Shown in pieces: positions 18,348 through 29,044 of a stretch of 64,000 bases of DNA. How positions within the stretch are numbered: position 1 is the stretch's first letter; each line of letters opens with the position of its first letter. The stretch is from Bacteriovoracaceae bacterium (GTDB lineage: Bacteria > Bdellovibrionota > Bacteriovoracia > Bacteriovoracales > Bacteriovoracaceae), in the NCBI GenBank assembly GCA_024711325.1, contig JANJTC010000004.1:124001-188000 (forward strand), in the 5' to 3' direction. Position numbers and translations under genes: made by a program. The notes under the pieces are model-generated. The model made no database searches. It was not told the origin of the DNA and worked only from the letters and a program-made list of their open reading frames with translations.

Positions 18348-21152
18348 TTATTTAGATTTTAATAACTTGGCCAGATACTTGCCGGTATAAGAACCCTTTA
18401 CCTTCGCCACGGTTTCAGGAGTCCCTTCCGCTACAATCTGTCCCCCACCCTTTCCACCTTCGGGACCTAAATCAATGACCCAATCTGCTGTTTTGATCAC
18501 ATCAAGATTGTGTTCAATAATGAGTAAAGAGTGTCCTTGCTCTACCAGTTTATTTAGGGCCTTGAGAAGAATATTAATATCTTCAAAATGCAAACCAGTG
18601 GTTGGTTCATCCAGCACGTAGAGAGTAGAACCTTTTACTGTTTTAGATAGTTCCCGTGATAATTTTAATCGTTGGGCTTCTCCACCTGAGAGAGTAGTGG
18701 CAGGTTGACCAAGTTTGATATAACCCAGTCCAACAGCATTTAAAACCTTAAGAGCACGGTTAACTTTTGGATGGTTTTCGAAAAAGCCTTCCGCTTCTTC
18801 AATACTCATAGCTAAAACATCTGCGATATTTTTTCCACGATAAAGAATTGAGAGTGTTTCATTGTTATAACGAGAGCCACGACATTCGGAACAAGTAACG
18901 TAAACGTCCGGTAAAAAATGCATCTCGATTTTAAGCATGCCATTACCTTCACAGGTCTCACATCTCCCACCTTTAACATTGAAGGAAAAGCGACCTGGTT
19001 TATAGCCACGGACTTTTGATTCATTAGTCATGGAATAAATATTTCTGATGGCATCAAATAAACCAGTATAGGTAGCAGGATTTGAGTGAGGAGTTCTTCC
19101 AATAGGTGATTGATCTAACTCAATTAAACTGAGAATTTTATCAACGCCGGATATAGATTGGTAATTGGCCGAACTTCCTCTTCTTCCACGTGAGAGATGA
19201 TTTTTTATCGCAGGAACCAGAATTTTATGAATAAGTGTAGATTTACCAGAACCCGAGACTCCAGTAACGCAAGTTATCCCTCCGAGTGGCAGTTTTAAAG
19301 TGACGTCCTGTAAATTATGTTCACGCGCTTTATTTAAAGTAATAAATTCTTTAAGTGTTCTACGTTTCTCTGGCACATGAATTTTAAGTTCACCCGAAAG
19401 ATATTTTCCAGTAATGCTCTTCTTGTTTTTCTTAATCTCTTCAGGTGTGCCTGCCGCCACGATTTCCCCGCCATGCAGGCCAGCTTTGGGACCCATGTCA
19501 ATCAGGTAATCACTCGCCATCATGGTATCTTCATCATGTTCAACAACTAAAACGGTATTACCCAAGTCACGTAAGTTAATGAGGGTCTTAATTAGTTTTT
19601 CATTATCACGTTGATGTAGACCGATACTAGGTTCATCTAAAACGTAAAGCACGCCAGAAAGTGCAGAGCCAATTTGGGTGGCAAGTCGTATTCGCTGAGA
19701 TTCGCCGCCTGAAAGAGTCATGGCATCACGGTTAAGTGTTAGATAGTTTAGGCCCACATTTAATAAAAATTTTAAACGATCTCTAACTTCTTTAAGAACC
19801 TTATGCGCAATGATTGCGCGATTTCCTGTAAACTCTAATTTATCAAAAAAGACAGCCGCGTCCTGAATAGAAAGATCACACACATCCATGATTGAATTGC
19901 CTTCAATGGTTGCAGCGAGGGCAAATGGATTAAGTTTTCTTCCCTGACAAGAAGGACACTTTTTAATGATCATGTACTCTTCAAGATCCGCTCGGGTTCT
20001 TTCAGACTCAGATTCGCTATATTTTTTTTCTAACCAAGATACCACTCCACTGAACTCTTTCTTGAAATTCCAGGAAGAGTTTTCGGATTCAAATTTATAA
20101 GTATAAACCTTGTCATTACCCTCATAAAGAATAGTGCGGAACTTTTCAGAGAGTTTACTAAAGGGTTTTTTAATGTCGGTTTTTTCTGCTACAGCAACAG
20201 ATCTCACCATTTGCATCAGAAAAGAATTTTTCTTCACAATTGGCATGGCCCCCTCTTCAAGAGAAAGCGTCTCATCCACTAATAGGCTATCAATATCAAA
20301 ACGTTTAGAAATACCCAGACCATTACAGGTAGGACAGGCACCTAGTGGTGAGTTAAAAGAGAAAAGTCGGGGCTCCAGGTCAGGAAAGCTTTTGCCAGAT
20401 TTAAAGGAGTAATTTTTCTCGGAATAAAAGTTTTCTTTATCATCTGCCAATACGATTAAATAGCCATCGGATAGTTTAAGCGCCTGTTCCACAGATTCGG
20501 TCAAACGCGGCTTTATCCCCTCTTTCATAACCAGGCGATCAATTACGATATCAATGTTATTAAATTTGGACTTATTAATACTGATAGATTCTTCCAGGTT
20601 TATTATTTCACTATTTAATCTGACACGAGAAAAACCCATACTTATAAATTTCGCGAGTTCTTCTTTGTGCTCACCTTTTTTGGAACGAATGACCGGTGAT
20701 AAAATTTGCAGCTTGGTACCAGATTTAAACTTACATATAGTTTCGACAATTTGCTGTGGAGATTGTTTAGAAACTTTTTCGCCTGTTTCCGGACAATGGG
20801 CATCACCTAGACGGGCAAAGAGAAGCCGTAAATAATCGTAAATTTCGGTAATAGTCCCGACCGTGGAGCGGGGATTTTTATTGGTCGATTTTTGATCAAT
20901 GGCTATTGCTGGTGAAAGGCCGGTAATACTTTCAACTTCAGGTGCCTCAATTTGACCAATGAATTGACGTGCATAACTGGATAATGATTCGATATAACGA
21001 CGCTGACCTTCAGCATAAATCGTATCAAAGGCCAGTGAGGACTTCCCAGAACCGGAAGGACCTGTGATCACCGTTAACGAATGGCGCGGAAGGGAGACAT
21101 CTATATTTTTAAGGTTATGAACTTTAGCTTTGGTGACTTGAATTTTTTCCAT
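18348..21152 (-). CDS. uvrA: UvrA, excinuclease ABC subunit A
   Basis: Damage-recognition ATPase of nucleotide excision repair. 934 residues, standard length. It has two ABC modules: Walker [15 protein letters not shown] and [13 protein letters not shown], and signatures [16 protein letters not shown] and [15 protein letters not shown], each followed by LDEPS or LDEPTTGLH. The zinc finger CETCEGNG...[10 protein letters not shown] is intact, as are CPTCNGLG and [11 protein letters not shown]. The start overlaps pdxA by 29 bp on the same strand, so it is probably part of the mfd-ppiC-surA-like-pdxA-uvrA transcript. mfd is in the same cluster, linking both repair routes. Confidence 0.98.
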   Translation of the reverse strand: MEKIQVTKAKVHNLKNIDVSLPRHSLTVITGPSGSGKSSLAFDTIYAEGQRRYIESLSSYARQFIGQIEAPEVESITGLSPAIAIDQKSTNKNPRSTVGTITEIYDYLRLLFARLGDAHCPETGEKVSKQSPQQIVETICKFKSGTKLQILSPVIRSKKGEHKEELAKFISMGFSRVRLNSEIINLEESISINKSKFNNIDIVIDRLVMKEGIKPRLTESVEQALKLSDGYLIVLADDKENFYSEKNYSFKSGKSFPDLEPRLFSFNSPLGACPTCNGLGISKRFDIDSLLVDETLSLEEGAMPIVKKNSFLMQMVRSVAVAEKTDIKKPFSKLSEKFRTILYEGNDKVYTYKFESENSSWNFKKEFSGVVSWLEKKYSESESERTRADLEEYMIIKKCPSCQGRKLNPFALAATIEGNSIMDVCDLSIQDAAVFFDKLEFTGNRAIIAHKVLKEVRDRLKFLLNVGLNYLTLNRDAMTLSGGESQRIRLATQIGSALSGVLYVLDEPSIGLHQRDNEKLIKTLINLRDLGNTVLVVEHDEDTMMASDYLIDMGPKAGLHGGEIVAAGTPEEIKKNKKSITGKYLSGELKIHVPEKRRTLKEFITLNKAREHNLQDVTLKLPLGGITCVTGVSGSGKSTLIHKILVPAIKNHLSRGRRGSSANYQSISGVDKILSLIELDQSPIGRTPHSNPATYTGLFDAIRNIYSMTNESKVRGYKPGRFSFNVKGGRCETCEGNGMLKIEMHFLPDVYVTCSECRGSRYNNETLSILYRGKNIADVLAMSIEEAEGFFENHPKVNRALKVLNAVGLGYIKLGQPATTLSGGEAQRLKLSRELSKTVKGSTLYVLDEPTTGLHFEDINILLKALNKLVEQGHSLLIIEHNLDVIKTADWVIDLGPEGGKGGGQIVAEGTPETVAKVKGSYTGKYLAKLLKSK

Positions 21153-22065
21153 AAGTAACCTTCTTCAACATGTTCACGGCTTCATTGAGTGAATAAGCAC
21201 ATCCCCGATAGTCAGCCTGATTTTTTCCAAACAAGCTGAATGAAGTTCCATGATCAGGACTAAAACGGGGATAAGGTAATCCTAGGGTAATATTTGAGCC
21301 GATAAAACCCTGGAGGCCCTTAAATACTCCCAAACCCTGGTCATGGAATAAATACACCAGAAGGTCGTGAGTAGATTTTTGTTCCAGCAACATTGTATCA
21401 CCGGGCAATGGCCCCAAGATATCTAATTTAAGTTCAGCTTTTAATCTTCTGACTGCTGTGGTCACTCTTGTGTCTTCATCGCCTATTAAACCATTTTCCC
21501 CGGCATGTGGATTAAGACCTGCAACAAGAATTCTTTTGATTGGCCAATTCCAATGCTGCAAGGTTTTGAGCGCCTGCTTAAGCCTTAAATAAATTAGCTC
21601 TTCGGTCATAATTTCCGAGAGCTTATTTATCGGTACATGATCGGATAGAAGTAGCACTTGCATTCTAGGTGAAGAAAAAAACATCCCCAATTCTGGTTTA
21701 TGATAGAAGGCCCTGAAGTACTCAGTATGGCCGGCAAAGCCCGGAAACTGATCTTTAGAAGTCGGAAGAGTAAATAAAACTCCCAAACTTTCGCTTAATT
21801 TCATACCCAATTCTAGTGCGGTAAAACTTTGTGAATGATTAATTTGATCTAACCACTCCACTTGAATGTTTATGCCAGAAATCTCGATTGAGTTATTCAG
21901 AAGTTTAAAGGGAAGCCTCATGTGTGTGAGGGTATCATTGACTGATGTCTTAAATGCTAAGAGTTTAATTAATTGTAAATCAGCCTTACTGATAAAAGTG
22001 CATGATTTAAAAAATACCTCTAACCCAATACCTTTTTCATGGCCCTGGGAGACGTAGACTTTCAT
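21124..22065 (-). CDS. pdxA: PdxA family, 4-hydroxythreonine-4-phosphate dehydrogenase
   Basis: Oxidises 4-phosphohydroxy-L-threonine in the DXP-dependent route to pyridoxal phosphate. 313 residues. Clear family motifs are GLNPHAGENGLIGDED, LPGDTM, HDQGL and SPDHGTSF, the metal and substrate regions. The N-terminus GHEKGIGLEVF replaces the usual GDPAGIGPE, a notable divergence. It starts 1 bp after the upstream stop (TAATATG), so it is translationally coupled to the SurA-like gene, the same order as E. coli surA-pdxA. Confidence 0.9.
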   Translation of the reverse strand: MKVYVSQGHEKGIGLEVFFKSCTFISKADLQLIKLLAFKTSVNDTLTHMRLPFKLLNNSIEISGINIQVEWLDQINHSQSFTALELGMKLSESLGVLFTLPTSKDQFPGFAGHTEYFRAFYHKPELGMFFSSPRMQVLLLSDHVPINKLSEIMTEELIYLRLKQALKTLQHWNWPIKRILVAGLNPHAGENGLIGDEDTRVTTAVRRLKAELKLDILGPLPGDTMLLEQKSTHDLLVYLFHDQGLGVFKGLQGFIGSNITLGLPYPRFSPDHGTSFSLFGKNQADYRGCAYSLNEAVNMLKKVTYGKNSSHQS

Positions 22066-22066
22066 A

Positions 22067-22993
22067 TTAAAGAAGATTTTTTATGTAATAATTGGAATAT
22101 TCACGGTCAAACCAGTTGGAGCTGACTGATTTACCTTTTGCCATGAAAATATCGTTTTGGATTTGATCTTTAAATTTCAAAAAGTCCTGAGATTCAACCA
22201 GATCCTTCTTTTGAACATAAAAGACGTGTAAGTGATTATTGAGGACAATAGACTTTGAAAATGAGCCTTCAGCTGTATTTTTCAAAATCCCTTTCAAGTC
22301 TTTTGATAGACCGTCTTCATTAAGATTATCTAGCTGATTGGTTTCAAGCTCACGATATTCTTCTGGTAGTTTGCCGGTTAATTGATAATCTTTAAGCACT
22401 GTCATAAATTTATTTTCATTTTTATCAACAAGCTTATCTTCGGCAATGTAAAAATCCACCAGATTATACTTAAAAGAAAGAGCATTGTTGGTGCTGTTTT
22501 GTCGGTAGTACTCGTTTTTAATCTCTTGCTCAGTCACAGAGATTAAAGGAGCAATAATTCTTTGAGCGAATATGTTGTATTCCATCGTTTCGCGAATAAC
22601 TTCAAAATATTCTTCGTAGGTAAGGCCCTTACCTTTTAGGAATGCCAGGAGATCGGCCCGTTTTAGTCCCAGACGATCTTCAGTCATCTTAATGCGGGAT
22701 TCAACAGCGTCATCATTAATGACATAGCCTTGAGCATTGATCTTATCTCTAATGATGTATGAACGAATGACGATATCCAGAAGTTCTTTCTGGTTATATT
22801 TTTTCTCACTATAAATCATAGGAGAAATTTCCTGACGGGCAGGAAGAGTTTTATCCATGCGCTGAATTTCTGAAAGAGAAATAACGCGCGTGTTTATAAC
22901 GGCGACAATTTTATCGAGGAGTTTTTCAGAAGATTTTTTATCCTGAGCATGGGCAAGGCCCAAGCTCAGGCAGATGATCAGTATTAATTTCAC
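22067..22993 (-). CDS. SurA N-terminal-domain-like periplasmic chaperone
   Basis: 308 residues with a short signal peptide ending AHAQ. The segment LLDKIVAVINTRVISLSEIQRM matches the start of SurA and PpiC chaperones, followed by the helical N-domain (about 25-150). A C-terminal part (about 150-300) has no visible rotamase motif, so it is likely a chaperone without prolyl isomerase activity. It sits 12 bp downstream of a parvulin gene and 1 bp upstream of pdxA. It probably assists outer-membrane protein folding (inference). A full surA name is not justified because the parvulin domains are not seen. Confidence 0.8.
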   Translation of the reverse strand: MKLILIICLSLGLAHAQDKKSSEKLLDKIVAVINTRVISLSEIQRMDKTLPARQEISPMIYSEKKYNQKELLDIVIRSYIIRDKINAQGYVINDDAVESRIKMTEDRLGLKRADLLAFLKGKGLTYEEYFEVIRETMEYNIFAQRIIAPLISVTEQEIKNEYYRQNSTNNALSFKYNLVDFYIAEDKLVDKNENKFMTVLKDYQLTGKLPEEYRELETNQLDNLNEDGLSKDLKGILKNTAEGSFSKSIVLNNHLHVFYVQKKDLVESQDFLKFKDQIQNDIFMAKGKSVSSNWFDREYSNYYIKNLL

Positions 22994-23005
22994 TTACCAA
23001 CAATA

Positions 23006-23812
23006 TTATAAAAGATTTGGGTTTGTCTTGATTTCCGCACCCTTCGCCAGATTTTTAAAGTAATTTTCGATCATGGCATCTCTTTTAGTGTCATAAATGA
23101 TTTTTTTATAGAGATTCTTGTCAATTTGGTCGAAAGACTTAACGCCTAGAACCTTAATAATATGATAGCCCATCTGGGTTCTGATAGGTTTTGAGATGAA
23201 ACCAACTTTTTGCCCCTTGATTGCTTCGAAATATTCAGGAGCTAAGCGTGTTGGAGGTTGAAACCCTAAATCACCCCCTACCGGAGCGGTAGAAGTCTGT
23301 GAAAATTTATTCGCGAATTTTGCAAAGCTATCAGGCTCTTTTTGAAGGGTATTATAAATTTCTGAACTTTGCACAAGTGCAGCTTTTACTTCTTCAGGAG
23401 TTGGTTCAGCTCTTAGGCGATAAAGAATATGTGCCGTACGGTACTCTTTATTGTTTTCATAATATTTTTTAACGTCTTCATCGGTTACGTTTATCTTCTT
23501 AAACTCATTTTCCAGATCTTTAGAGATCTGAGCATGAAAAAGAATGTCTTCTTGTTTTGCTATAACTTCGGGATCTTTATTCGTACCAGTTTTTTTAGCT
23601 TTTTGAATTCCCAATTGGCGATTTACTAAATCCTGGAGGGATACTTCTTTGGTAATTTTTCTCTGACCAACAAATTTTAAATTCTGAAGGTGGTATTCAT
23701 CAAACTGTTTTTTAGTAATGGCCTGACCATTCACAGTTGCTACGACTTGATTTTGTGCGATGGCCGGCATGGCCAATGCGAAAGCAATAATTGCTAAAGA
23801 AAGTTTTTTCAT
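23006..23812 (-). CDS. Parvulin-type peptidyl-prolyl isomerase, periplasmic
   Basis: 268 residues with a signal peptide (MKKLSLAIIAFALAMPAIAQ). A SurA/PpiC-type N-domain (VVATVNGQAITKKQFDEY) is followed by a parvulin domain (about 128-226) with the typical RTAHILYRL, GGDLGF and GYHIIKV motifs. The start is ATG at 23812: the AGGG ribosome site in CAGGGATGTG lies about 7 nt before it and is too close to the alternative ATG at 23818. It probably isomerises prolines in exported proteins, next to its SurA-like neighbour. Confidence 0.9.
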   Translation of the reverse strand: MKKLSLAIIAFALAMPAIAQNQVVATVNGQAITKKQFDEYHLQNLKFVGQRKITKEVSLQDLVNRQLGIQKAKKTGTNKDPEVIAKQEDILFHAQISKDLENEFKKINVTDEDVKKYYENNKEYRTAHILYRLRAEPTPEEVKAALVQSSEIYNTLQKEPDSFAKFANKFSQTSTAPVGGDLGFQPPTRLAPEYFEAIKGQKVGFISKPIRTQMGYHIIKVLGVKSFDQIDKNLYKKIIYDTKRDAMIENYFKNLAKGAEIKTNPNLL

Positions 23813-23853
23813 ACACATCCCTGTGGTTTTGATTCAATCTAATAAAAACGGTA

Positions 23854-26800
23854 TCATACACCCATTTCTGCTGCAATATGTTTCGCAAACTCCAGAAGTA
23901 TGTGATGACTCACCGGCTCTTTAAACAAGGCATTGACGGAAGAATCAGGATTAATTTTATAGAACTTGGGTTTATTCATGAAGAAGTTCAACATCTTATC
24001 TCTTAGCTGATGATTCCAGTTAAGTATTTCCTGATCGAAGAAAAGTCCAATTTGCGACCCGGAAACTTTGACCAGTCGGATGCCTAGAGGCTGGAAAATA
24101 ATTCTAGAACGCAGGATAGAATATAAAGCTTCGAGCTCTTTGGGGGTCATTCCGAAGGCATCACTGAGTTCGGTAACGATTTCTTCTAACCGGCCCAGAT
24201 CGTTACAATTGGATAAACGCTTATAGTATTTGAGCCTCAAAGCATGATCAGGTATGTAGCCATTAGGTATATAAGCAGAAAACGGGGCCTGAATTTCAAT
24301 GTTTTTAACCGAAACTTTTTGTTCCCCTTTAATTTCTTGAATGGCCTCTTGTAATAGGTCCATATAAAACTCCAGACCAATCGCTTCAATATGTCCGGAT
24401 TGTTCTCCCCCTAAAATATCACCTGCACCTCTGATTTCCATATCAGATGAGGCCAGTGCAAAACCCGAACCCATCTCGGCATAAGTTTGTAGGGCCTGAA
24501 GTCTTCGTTGAGCACTTTCACTTAAGATCTTATTTTCAGGAACAATAAAATAAGCATAGGCCTTTCGATCCGAGCGACCAATTCGACCTCTAAGTTGGTG
24601 AAGTTGGGCCAGACCGTAAGTATCGGCCCGATCTATGATCATGGTATTAGCATTTGGAATATCAATACCTGATTCGATAATGGTGGTGGCGAGCAAAATG
24701 TCTGATTTATGATCGTAAAAGTCGTTAATTCTTTTTTCGAGTTCACGCTCATTCATCTGGCCATGGGTGACGCTGATACGAGCTTTAGGGACTAACTTCT
24801 TAAGATAGATTTCATGTTCTTCAATGTCGTGAACGCGGTTATGGACATAATAGATCTGCCCTCCCCTGGAAAGTTCTTTCTCAATCGCAGACTTAAGAGT
24901 CAAATCATCTTCTTTAATAATATACGTTTTAATTGCCTGCCGTCTTGGTGGGGCAGTTTGAATTAAAGAAAGATCCCGAATTCCCAAGAAGGATAATTGA
25001 AGAGTTCTGGGAATCGGGGTGGCGGTCATGGTGAGTACATCCACACCAGTCTTTAAGACTTTAAGTTTTTCTTTGTGGGCGACACCAAAACGATGTTCTT
25101 CATCAATGATGAGTAAACCCAAATCATGGAATTCTAATTTGTCGGAAAGAACGGCATGCGTACCAATGAGAATATCAACTTTTCCTTCTGCCACTTCCGT
25201 CATGACTTCATTTTTTTGTTTGGTGGTTTTAAAGCGTGAAATGAAGTTGATATTAACCGGGAAGTTTTCATAGCGTTTAACAAATGAGTGATAGTGCTGA
25301 AGTGCCAGTACAGTTGTGGGTACCAGGACCACGACTTGCTTTTTATCCAGAACAGCTTTCATGGCGGCCCGCATGGCCACTTCCGTTTTACCAAAGCCAA
25401 CGTCCCCACAAACTAATCGATCCATAGGATATTGATTCTGCATATCCTCCAGAACATCCTGGATGGCCTTTTGCTGATCCGGAGTTTCTTCAAAGGCAAA
25501 TGAAAGTTCAAATTCTTTGAAAAGATGATCAGGTGGTGAATAAGGGAAGCCACCTCTTAGTTTTCTTTCTGCTTGAAGTTTTAACAAATCAAAGGCGAGT
25601 TTTTTAACAGAGCCTCTGGCCTTCTGTTTTAATTCAGAGAATTTTTTAGATTTAAGAGAAGCAACTTTCAAACCCGATGAAGAATCGGCGTGCTTTTGAA
25701 CCAGGTTTAATTTATAGACCGGGACATATACCTTATCATTGTCCTCATAGAGAATAACCAGATAATCACTTTGCTGATCCCCGGCCTGAATGGTTTCAAG
25801 ACCTTTATAAACCCCGATACCGAAATCTCGATGAATGACGTAATCATTGATCTTTAAGGTTGCCAGTTGTTCAGCAAACAAATCTTTGTTGGTTGCCTTA
25901 ACTTGTTTGGTTTTTTTCTTTTTGATGGAAAAGAAATCACCTTCCGACAGGACAAAGATATGCTCGTTTTTATAATAGAAACCTTCATCTAGTTTTCCAT
26001 AAACATATTGAAGCCTGGAGCCCAATTCATTTAAACCATTTTCTTCCAACAAAAACTGAAGTTCCTGACGTGCATTTTCAGATTTATAGTTCACCACCAA
26101 ATGCCCATGAACATTTAATTCTTTTCGAAGAATTTTCAGGCTACCTTTAATGTACTCATATTTATTCTCTGGAACGTTCCCTGAAATTTGCAGCTTGGTC
26201 TGAAGATAAGATTTTAATTTTTCCAAATTTAAATGAAGCTCTTTATCAAAGGGCGTATCCAAATTGACAGCAATGTCTAATTGGTCGATGTAGAGTTTTT
26301 TGAAAGCGGTTTTAGGAAAACGATCCAAATAAAATGATTCAGGCCCCGGGATTACGGAGGAACTTTCAACATCTTCAGAAAGATGTTCATAATCTTCCCG
26401 TTGGCCGGCAATAAAGTGTTCGAAATTATTTATTCCATTGTCATGATTAATGAAGGTAATTTTGGTATTGGCAGGAAGAAAATCCAGTAGGGTTTTTGGT
26501 GCCTCAAAAAAAAGTGGGATATATAAAGGATAGTTTTCAAACAATTGTCCTTCACTTACCCGACTGAATAATTGTTTCCGGGCTTCATATTTATTTTTAA
26601 AAGCAGGCTGTGCTTGAGGCAGCCGTGATCTTAATCTACCGGCAAAGGGATCCTTAGTTAAAAAACCTGCTCCAGGAATTAAGCAAACTTCTGAGAAGAC
26701 GGTTTCTCGAATTGTTTTTTGAGTTTCCAGATCAATGGTAAAAATTTCTTCAATTAAATCGTCAAAGTAGTGAATGCGAATGGGAGGATGAGAAATAGGA

Positions 26801-27327
26801 TAGATATCAAAAATTTCTCCACGCCGAGCAAAAGTACCTGGCTCTTCAATTGTGCTAGCAGGAAAATAGCCCATCTCAGTAAGTTTTTTTGCCAGATCAA
26901 ACGGAGAAATAATGTCGTCTTTTTTAACAAGAAAACTATTTTTTTGAAAAAAATCTTGATCAGGACCAAGCAATAAACTGGCCTCTAAAGTTGTGACGAT
27001 AATCGTTGGGGAATTATTTTGAAGTTTTTGCAAAACTGACCAGCGCGTAAGAAGCGCGCTTTCAGAGGTCATGATGGAACTATAAAGACTGTGGTTGTGC
27101 CCCGGGTAAAAAGAAATATTCTTTAGGTGCTTTAGTGCATCAAAAACATCTTCAGCTTCATCTTGATCAGCACATACCAACAGGTGTGTGGAATCAAACA
27201 GTTGGCCAGAAAAATAACATCCTGCAAGAAGACACCACTGATTAGGGGAAACCCCTTTAAAAGAAAGCTCTTCTTGGTTTTGTAACCAGTAATTAATTTT
27301 ATTTGAAATGGCACTAAACAAGGTCAC
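23854..27327 (-). CDS. mfd: Mfd, transcription-repair coupling factor
   Basis: Removes stalled RNA polymerase and recruits UvrA. The frame is 1172 codons from a TTG at 27372; GTG at 27327 is preferred (1157 residues, close to the usual about 1150) because AGGA stands 6 nt before it while the TTG has no ribosome site. A UvrB-like N-part, an RNA-polymerase-interacting Tudor region (INDYVIHRDFGIGVYKG) and a RecG-like translocase with GDVGFGKTEVAMRAA, DEEHRFGV and TMTATPIPRTL are visible. It probably shares a transcript with the genes to its left. Confidence 0.96.
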   Translation of the reverse strand: MTLFSAISNKINYWLQNQEELSFKGVSPNQWCLLAGCYFSGQLFDSTHLLVCADQDEAEDVFDALKHLKNISFYPGHNHSLYSSIMTSESALLTRWSVLQKLQNNSPTIIVTTLEASLLLGPDQDFFQKNSFLVKKDDIISPFDLAKKLTEMGYFPASTIEEPGTFARRGEIFDIYPISHPPIRIHYFDDLIEEIFTIDLETQKTIRETVFSEVCLIPGAGFLTKDPFAGRLRSRLPQAQPAFKNKYEARKQLFSRVSEGQLFENYPLYIPLFFEAPKTLLDFLPANTKITFINHDNGINNFEHFIAGQREDYEHLSEDVESSSVIPGPESFYLDRFPKTAFKKLYIDQLDIAVNLDTPFDKELHLNLEKLKSYLQTKLQISGNVPENKYEYIKGSLKILRKELNVHGHLVVNYKSENARQELQFLLEENGLNELGSRLQYVYGKLDEGFYYKNEHIFVLSEGDFFSIKKKKTKQVKATNKDLFAEQLATLKINDYVIHRDFGIGVYKGLETIQAGDQQSDYLVILYEDNDKVYVPVYKLNLVQKHADSSSGLKVASLKSKKFSELKQKARGSVKKLAFDLLKLQAERKLRGGFPYSPPDHLFKEFELSFAFEETPDQQKAIQDVLEDMQNQYPMDRLVCGDVGFGKTEVAMRAAMKAVLDKKQVVVLVPTTVLALQHYHSFVKRYENFPVNINFISRFKTTKQKNEVMTEVAEGKVDILIGTHAVLSDKLEFHDLGLLIIDEEHRFGVAHKEKLKVLKTGVDVLTMTATPIPRTLQLSFLGIRDLSLIQTAPPRRQAIKTYIIKEDDLTLKSAIEKELSRGGQIYYVHNRVHDIEEHEIYLKKLVPKARISVTHGQMNERELEKRINDFYDHKSDILLATTIIESGIDIPNANTMIIDRADTYGLAQLHQLRGRIGRSDRKAYAYFIVPENKILSESAQRRLQALQTYAEMGSGFALASSDMEIRGAGDILGGEQSGHIEAIGLEFYMDLLQEAIQEIKGEQKVSVKNIEIQAPFSAYIPNGYIPDHALRLKYYKRLSNCNDLGRLEEIVTELSDAFGMTPKELEALYSILRSRIIFQPLGIRLVKVSGSQIGLFFDQEILNWNHQLRDKMLNFFMNKPKFYKINPDSSVNALFKEPVSHHILLEFAKHIAAEMGV

Positions 27328-27484
27328 ACTAAATCCTGATGAAAAAAGTTTGTTTTCACTCTGCCTTTGCAAAGGGCCAACTTCGACATTTGCTGGGTCA
27401 ATTTAAAATAAGATCTTTCCTAAATTCAACATCTTTTGTATCTTAAAACTACTTTTTTGCGACTTTAATGCAGTGGAGACTTCC

Positions 27485-27901
27485 ATGACACCAGCTCAGT
27501 TTGATGGCTTGATGCCTGTCGTTATTTTTATGGGCCTAGCGGTTCTTTTGTTTGTAGGCGGACATTTCCTTTCGGTTTTGTTGGCCCCAAAAAAACCATC
27601 TCACCTTAAGTCCACACCTTACGAATGCGGTGAAGAGCCAGTTGGTTCGGCATGGTCGGCATTCAACATACGCTTTTACGTTGTTGGACTAATTTTTATC
27701 ATTTTCGATGTGGAATCGGTACTGATGTTTCCAGTGGCTTCTATCTTTAGAGAGATGAACGACATGGGACATGGCGGTTACGCTCTCATCATACTCTTAA
27801 GTTTTATTTCAGTTTTAATTGAAGGCATCGCTTACTGTTGGAAGAAAGGTGACCTTGATTGGGTGAAATCTTACCAAGTCTCTGCAAAAAACAATAAATA
27901 A
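27485..27901 (+). CDS. nuoA: NADH-quinone oxidoreductase subunit A
   Basis: Membrane subunit of Complex I. The ATG at 27485 has GGAG 7 nt upstream; the in-frame GTG at 27473 lies within that ribosome site and is rejected. 138 residues with three membrane segments and the conserved motif STPYECGEEPVGSAW, then FYVVGLIFIIFDVESVLMFP with the acidic residues expected of NuoA. It leads the nuoA-H-J-K-L-M-N cluster. nuoB, C, D, E, F, G and I are not in the window. Confidence 0.95.
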   Translation: MTPAQFDGLMPVVIFMGLAVLLFVGGHFLSVLLAPKKPSHLKSTPYECGEEPVGSAWSAFNIRFYVVGLIFIIFDVESVLMFPVASIFREMNDMGHGGYALIILLSFISVLIEGIAYCWKKGDLDWVKSYQVSAKNNK

Positions 27902-27912
27902 GGCTACGCACC

Positions 27913-29031
27913 ATGAATCAAACTCTTGTTAGCTATCTTTCTCAATATGAGTTTTATGATGTTCTTCTAGCTGTTTTTGGTAAAAATGAAGGTTTATTGG
28001 CCTTCACTATTTATCTTCTTGCGGCCCTTGCTATCGTTGGTCTTTGTGCCACTATTGGCGGCTTAGGAACCTATGCAGAAAGAAAAATTTCTGCGGATTT
28101 ACAGCAACGTATGGGTCCAAACCGTGTTGGTCCATACGGTCTTCTTCAATTTCTCGCAGATGGTGTGAAGATGATGACTAAAGAAGACATCATGCCATTT
28201 ACTGCAGATAAATTTCTTTTCTATCTTGCTCCGATGCTGGCACTGATTGGGGTTTTTGCGACACTGGCAGTACTTCCATGGTCTAGTGGTTTCATGATGG
28301 CCGATCTTAACGTTGGGGTCTTTTACCTTATCGCGATCTCTTCTTTGGTTGGCGTAAGTGTGTTTTTGGGCGGATATGCTTCAAACTCAAAATGGTCAAT
28401 GTTAGGTGGTATGCGTGGAGCCTCACAGATTATTTCTTATGAAATTCCTGTAACAATCTCAATTCTTGCCATCACTCTTTTATCTGGCGGCATGAGTTTC
28501 GGAACAATTCTATCTCATCAGCAAGGTACTCCGGTTAACTGGTTTATCTTCCATAATCCTTTTGCTTTCGTAGCGTTCTTTGTTTATGCCATTGGTGCTT
28601 TAGCTGAAACTAACCGAGCTCCCTTCGATCTTCCTGAAGCTGAATCAGAACTCGTCTCTGGTTATCATACAGAGTATACGGGTATGCGTTTTGGTTTTTT
28701 TGCATTGGCAGAATATATTGAAGTTTTTGTAGTTTGCGGAGTTGGAGCTGCTCTGTTCTTAGGCGGTGGTAACCTTCCATTCAATCTTGATATCGACATC
28801 ATCCCACTTCAATTTGCTCAGGTTGTGATCTTCATGACTAAAGCCCTTCTTCTTTATTATGTTGTGATCTGGGTAAGATGGACGCTTCCAAGACTTCGAG
28901 TTGATCAGTTAATGTCTATTTGTTGGAAATATTTAACTCCGATTGCCATCGTAAATCTTATGGGCTGTGCAATTTGGTTAGTTGTCTTCAATGGAAAATC
29001 AATGGCCGATCTAATATTTGGATCCCATTAA
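27913..29031 (+). CDS. nuoH: NADH-quinone oxidoreductase subunit H
   Basis: Membrane subunit at the junction with the quinone site, 372 residues, about eight membrane segments. Signature regions are TYAERKISADLQQRMGPNRVG, LPEAESELVSGYHTEYTGM and LRVDQLMSICWK. The Glu-rich loop, important for proton coupling, is intact. It begins 11 bp after nuoA. Confidence 0.97.
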   Translation: MNQTLVSYLSQYEFYDVLLAVFGKNEGLLAFTIYLLAALAIVGLCATIGGLGTYAERKISADLQQRMGPNRVGPYGLLQFLADGVKMMTKEDIMPFTADKFLFYLAPMLALIGVFATLAVLPWSSGFMMADLNVGVFYLIAISSLVGVSVFLGGYASNSKWSMLGGMRGASQIISYEIPVTISILAITLLSGGMSFGTILSHQQGTPVNWFIFHNPFAFVAFFVYAIGALAETNRAPFDLPEAESELVSGYHTEYTGMRFGFFALAEYIEVFVVCGVGAALFLGGGNLPFNLDIDIIPLQFAQVVIFMTKALLLYYVVIWVRWTLPRLRVDQLMSICWKYLTPIAIVNLMGCAIWLVVFNGKSMADLIFGSH

Positions 29032-29044
29032 TTAAGGATTAGAA

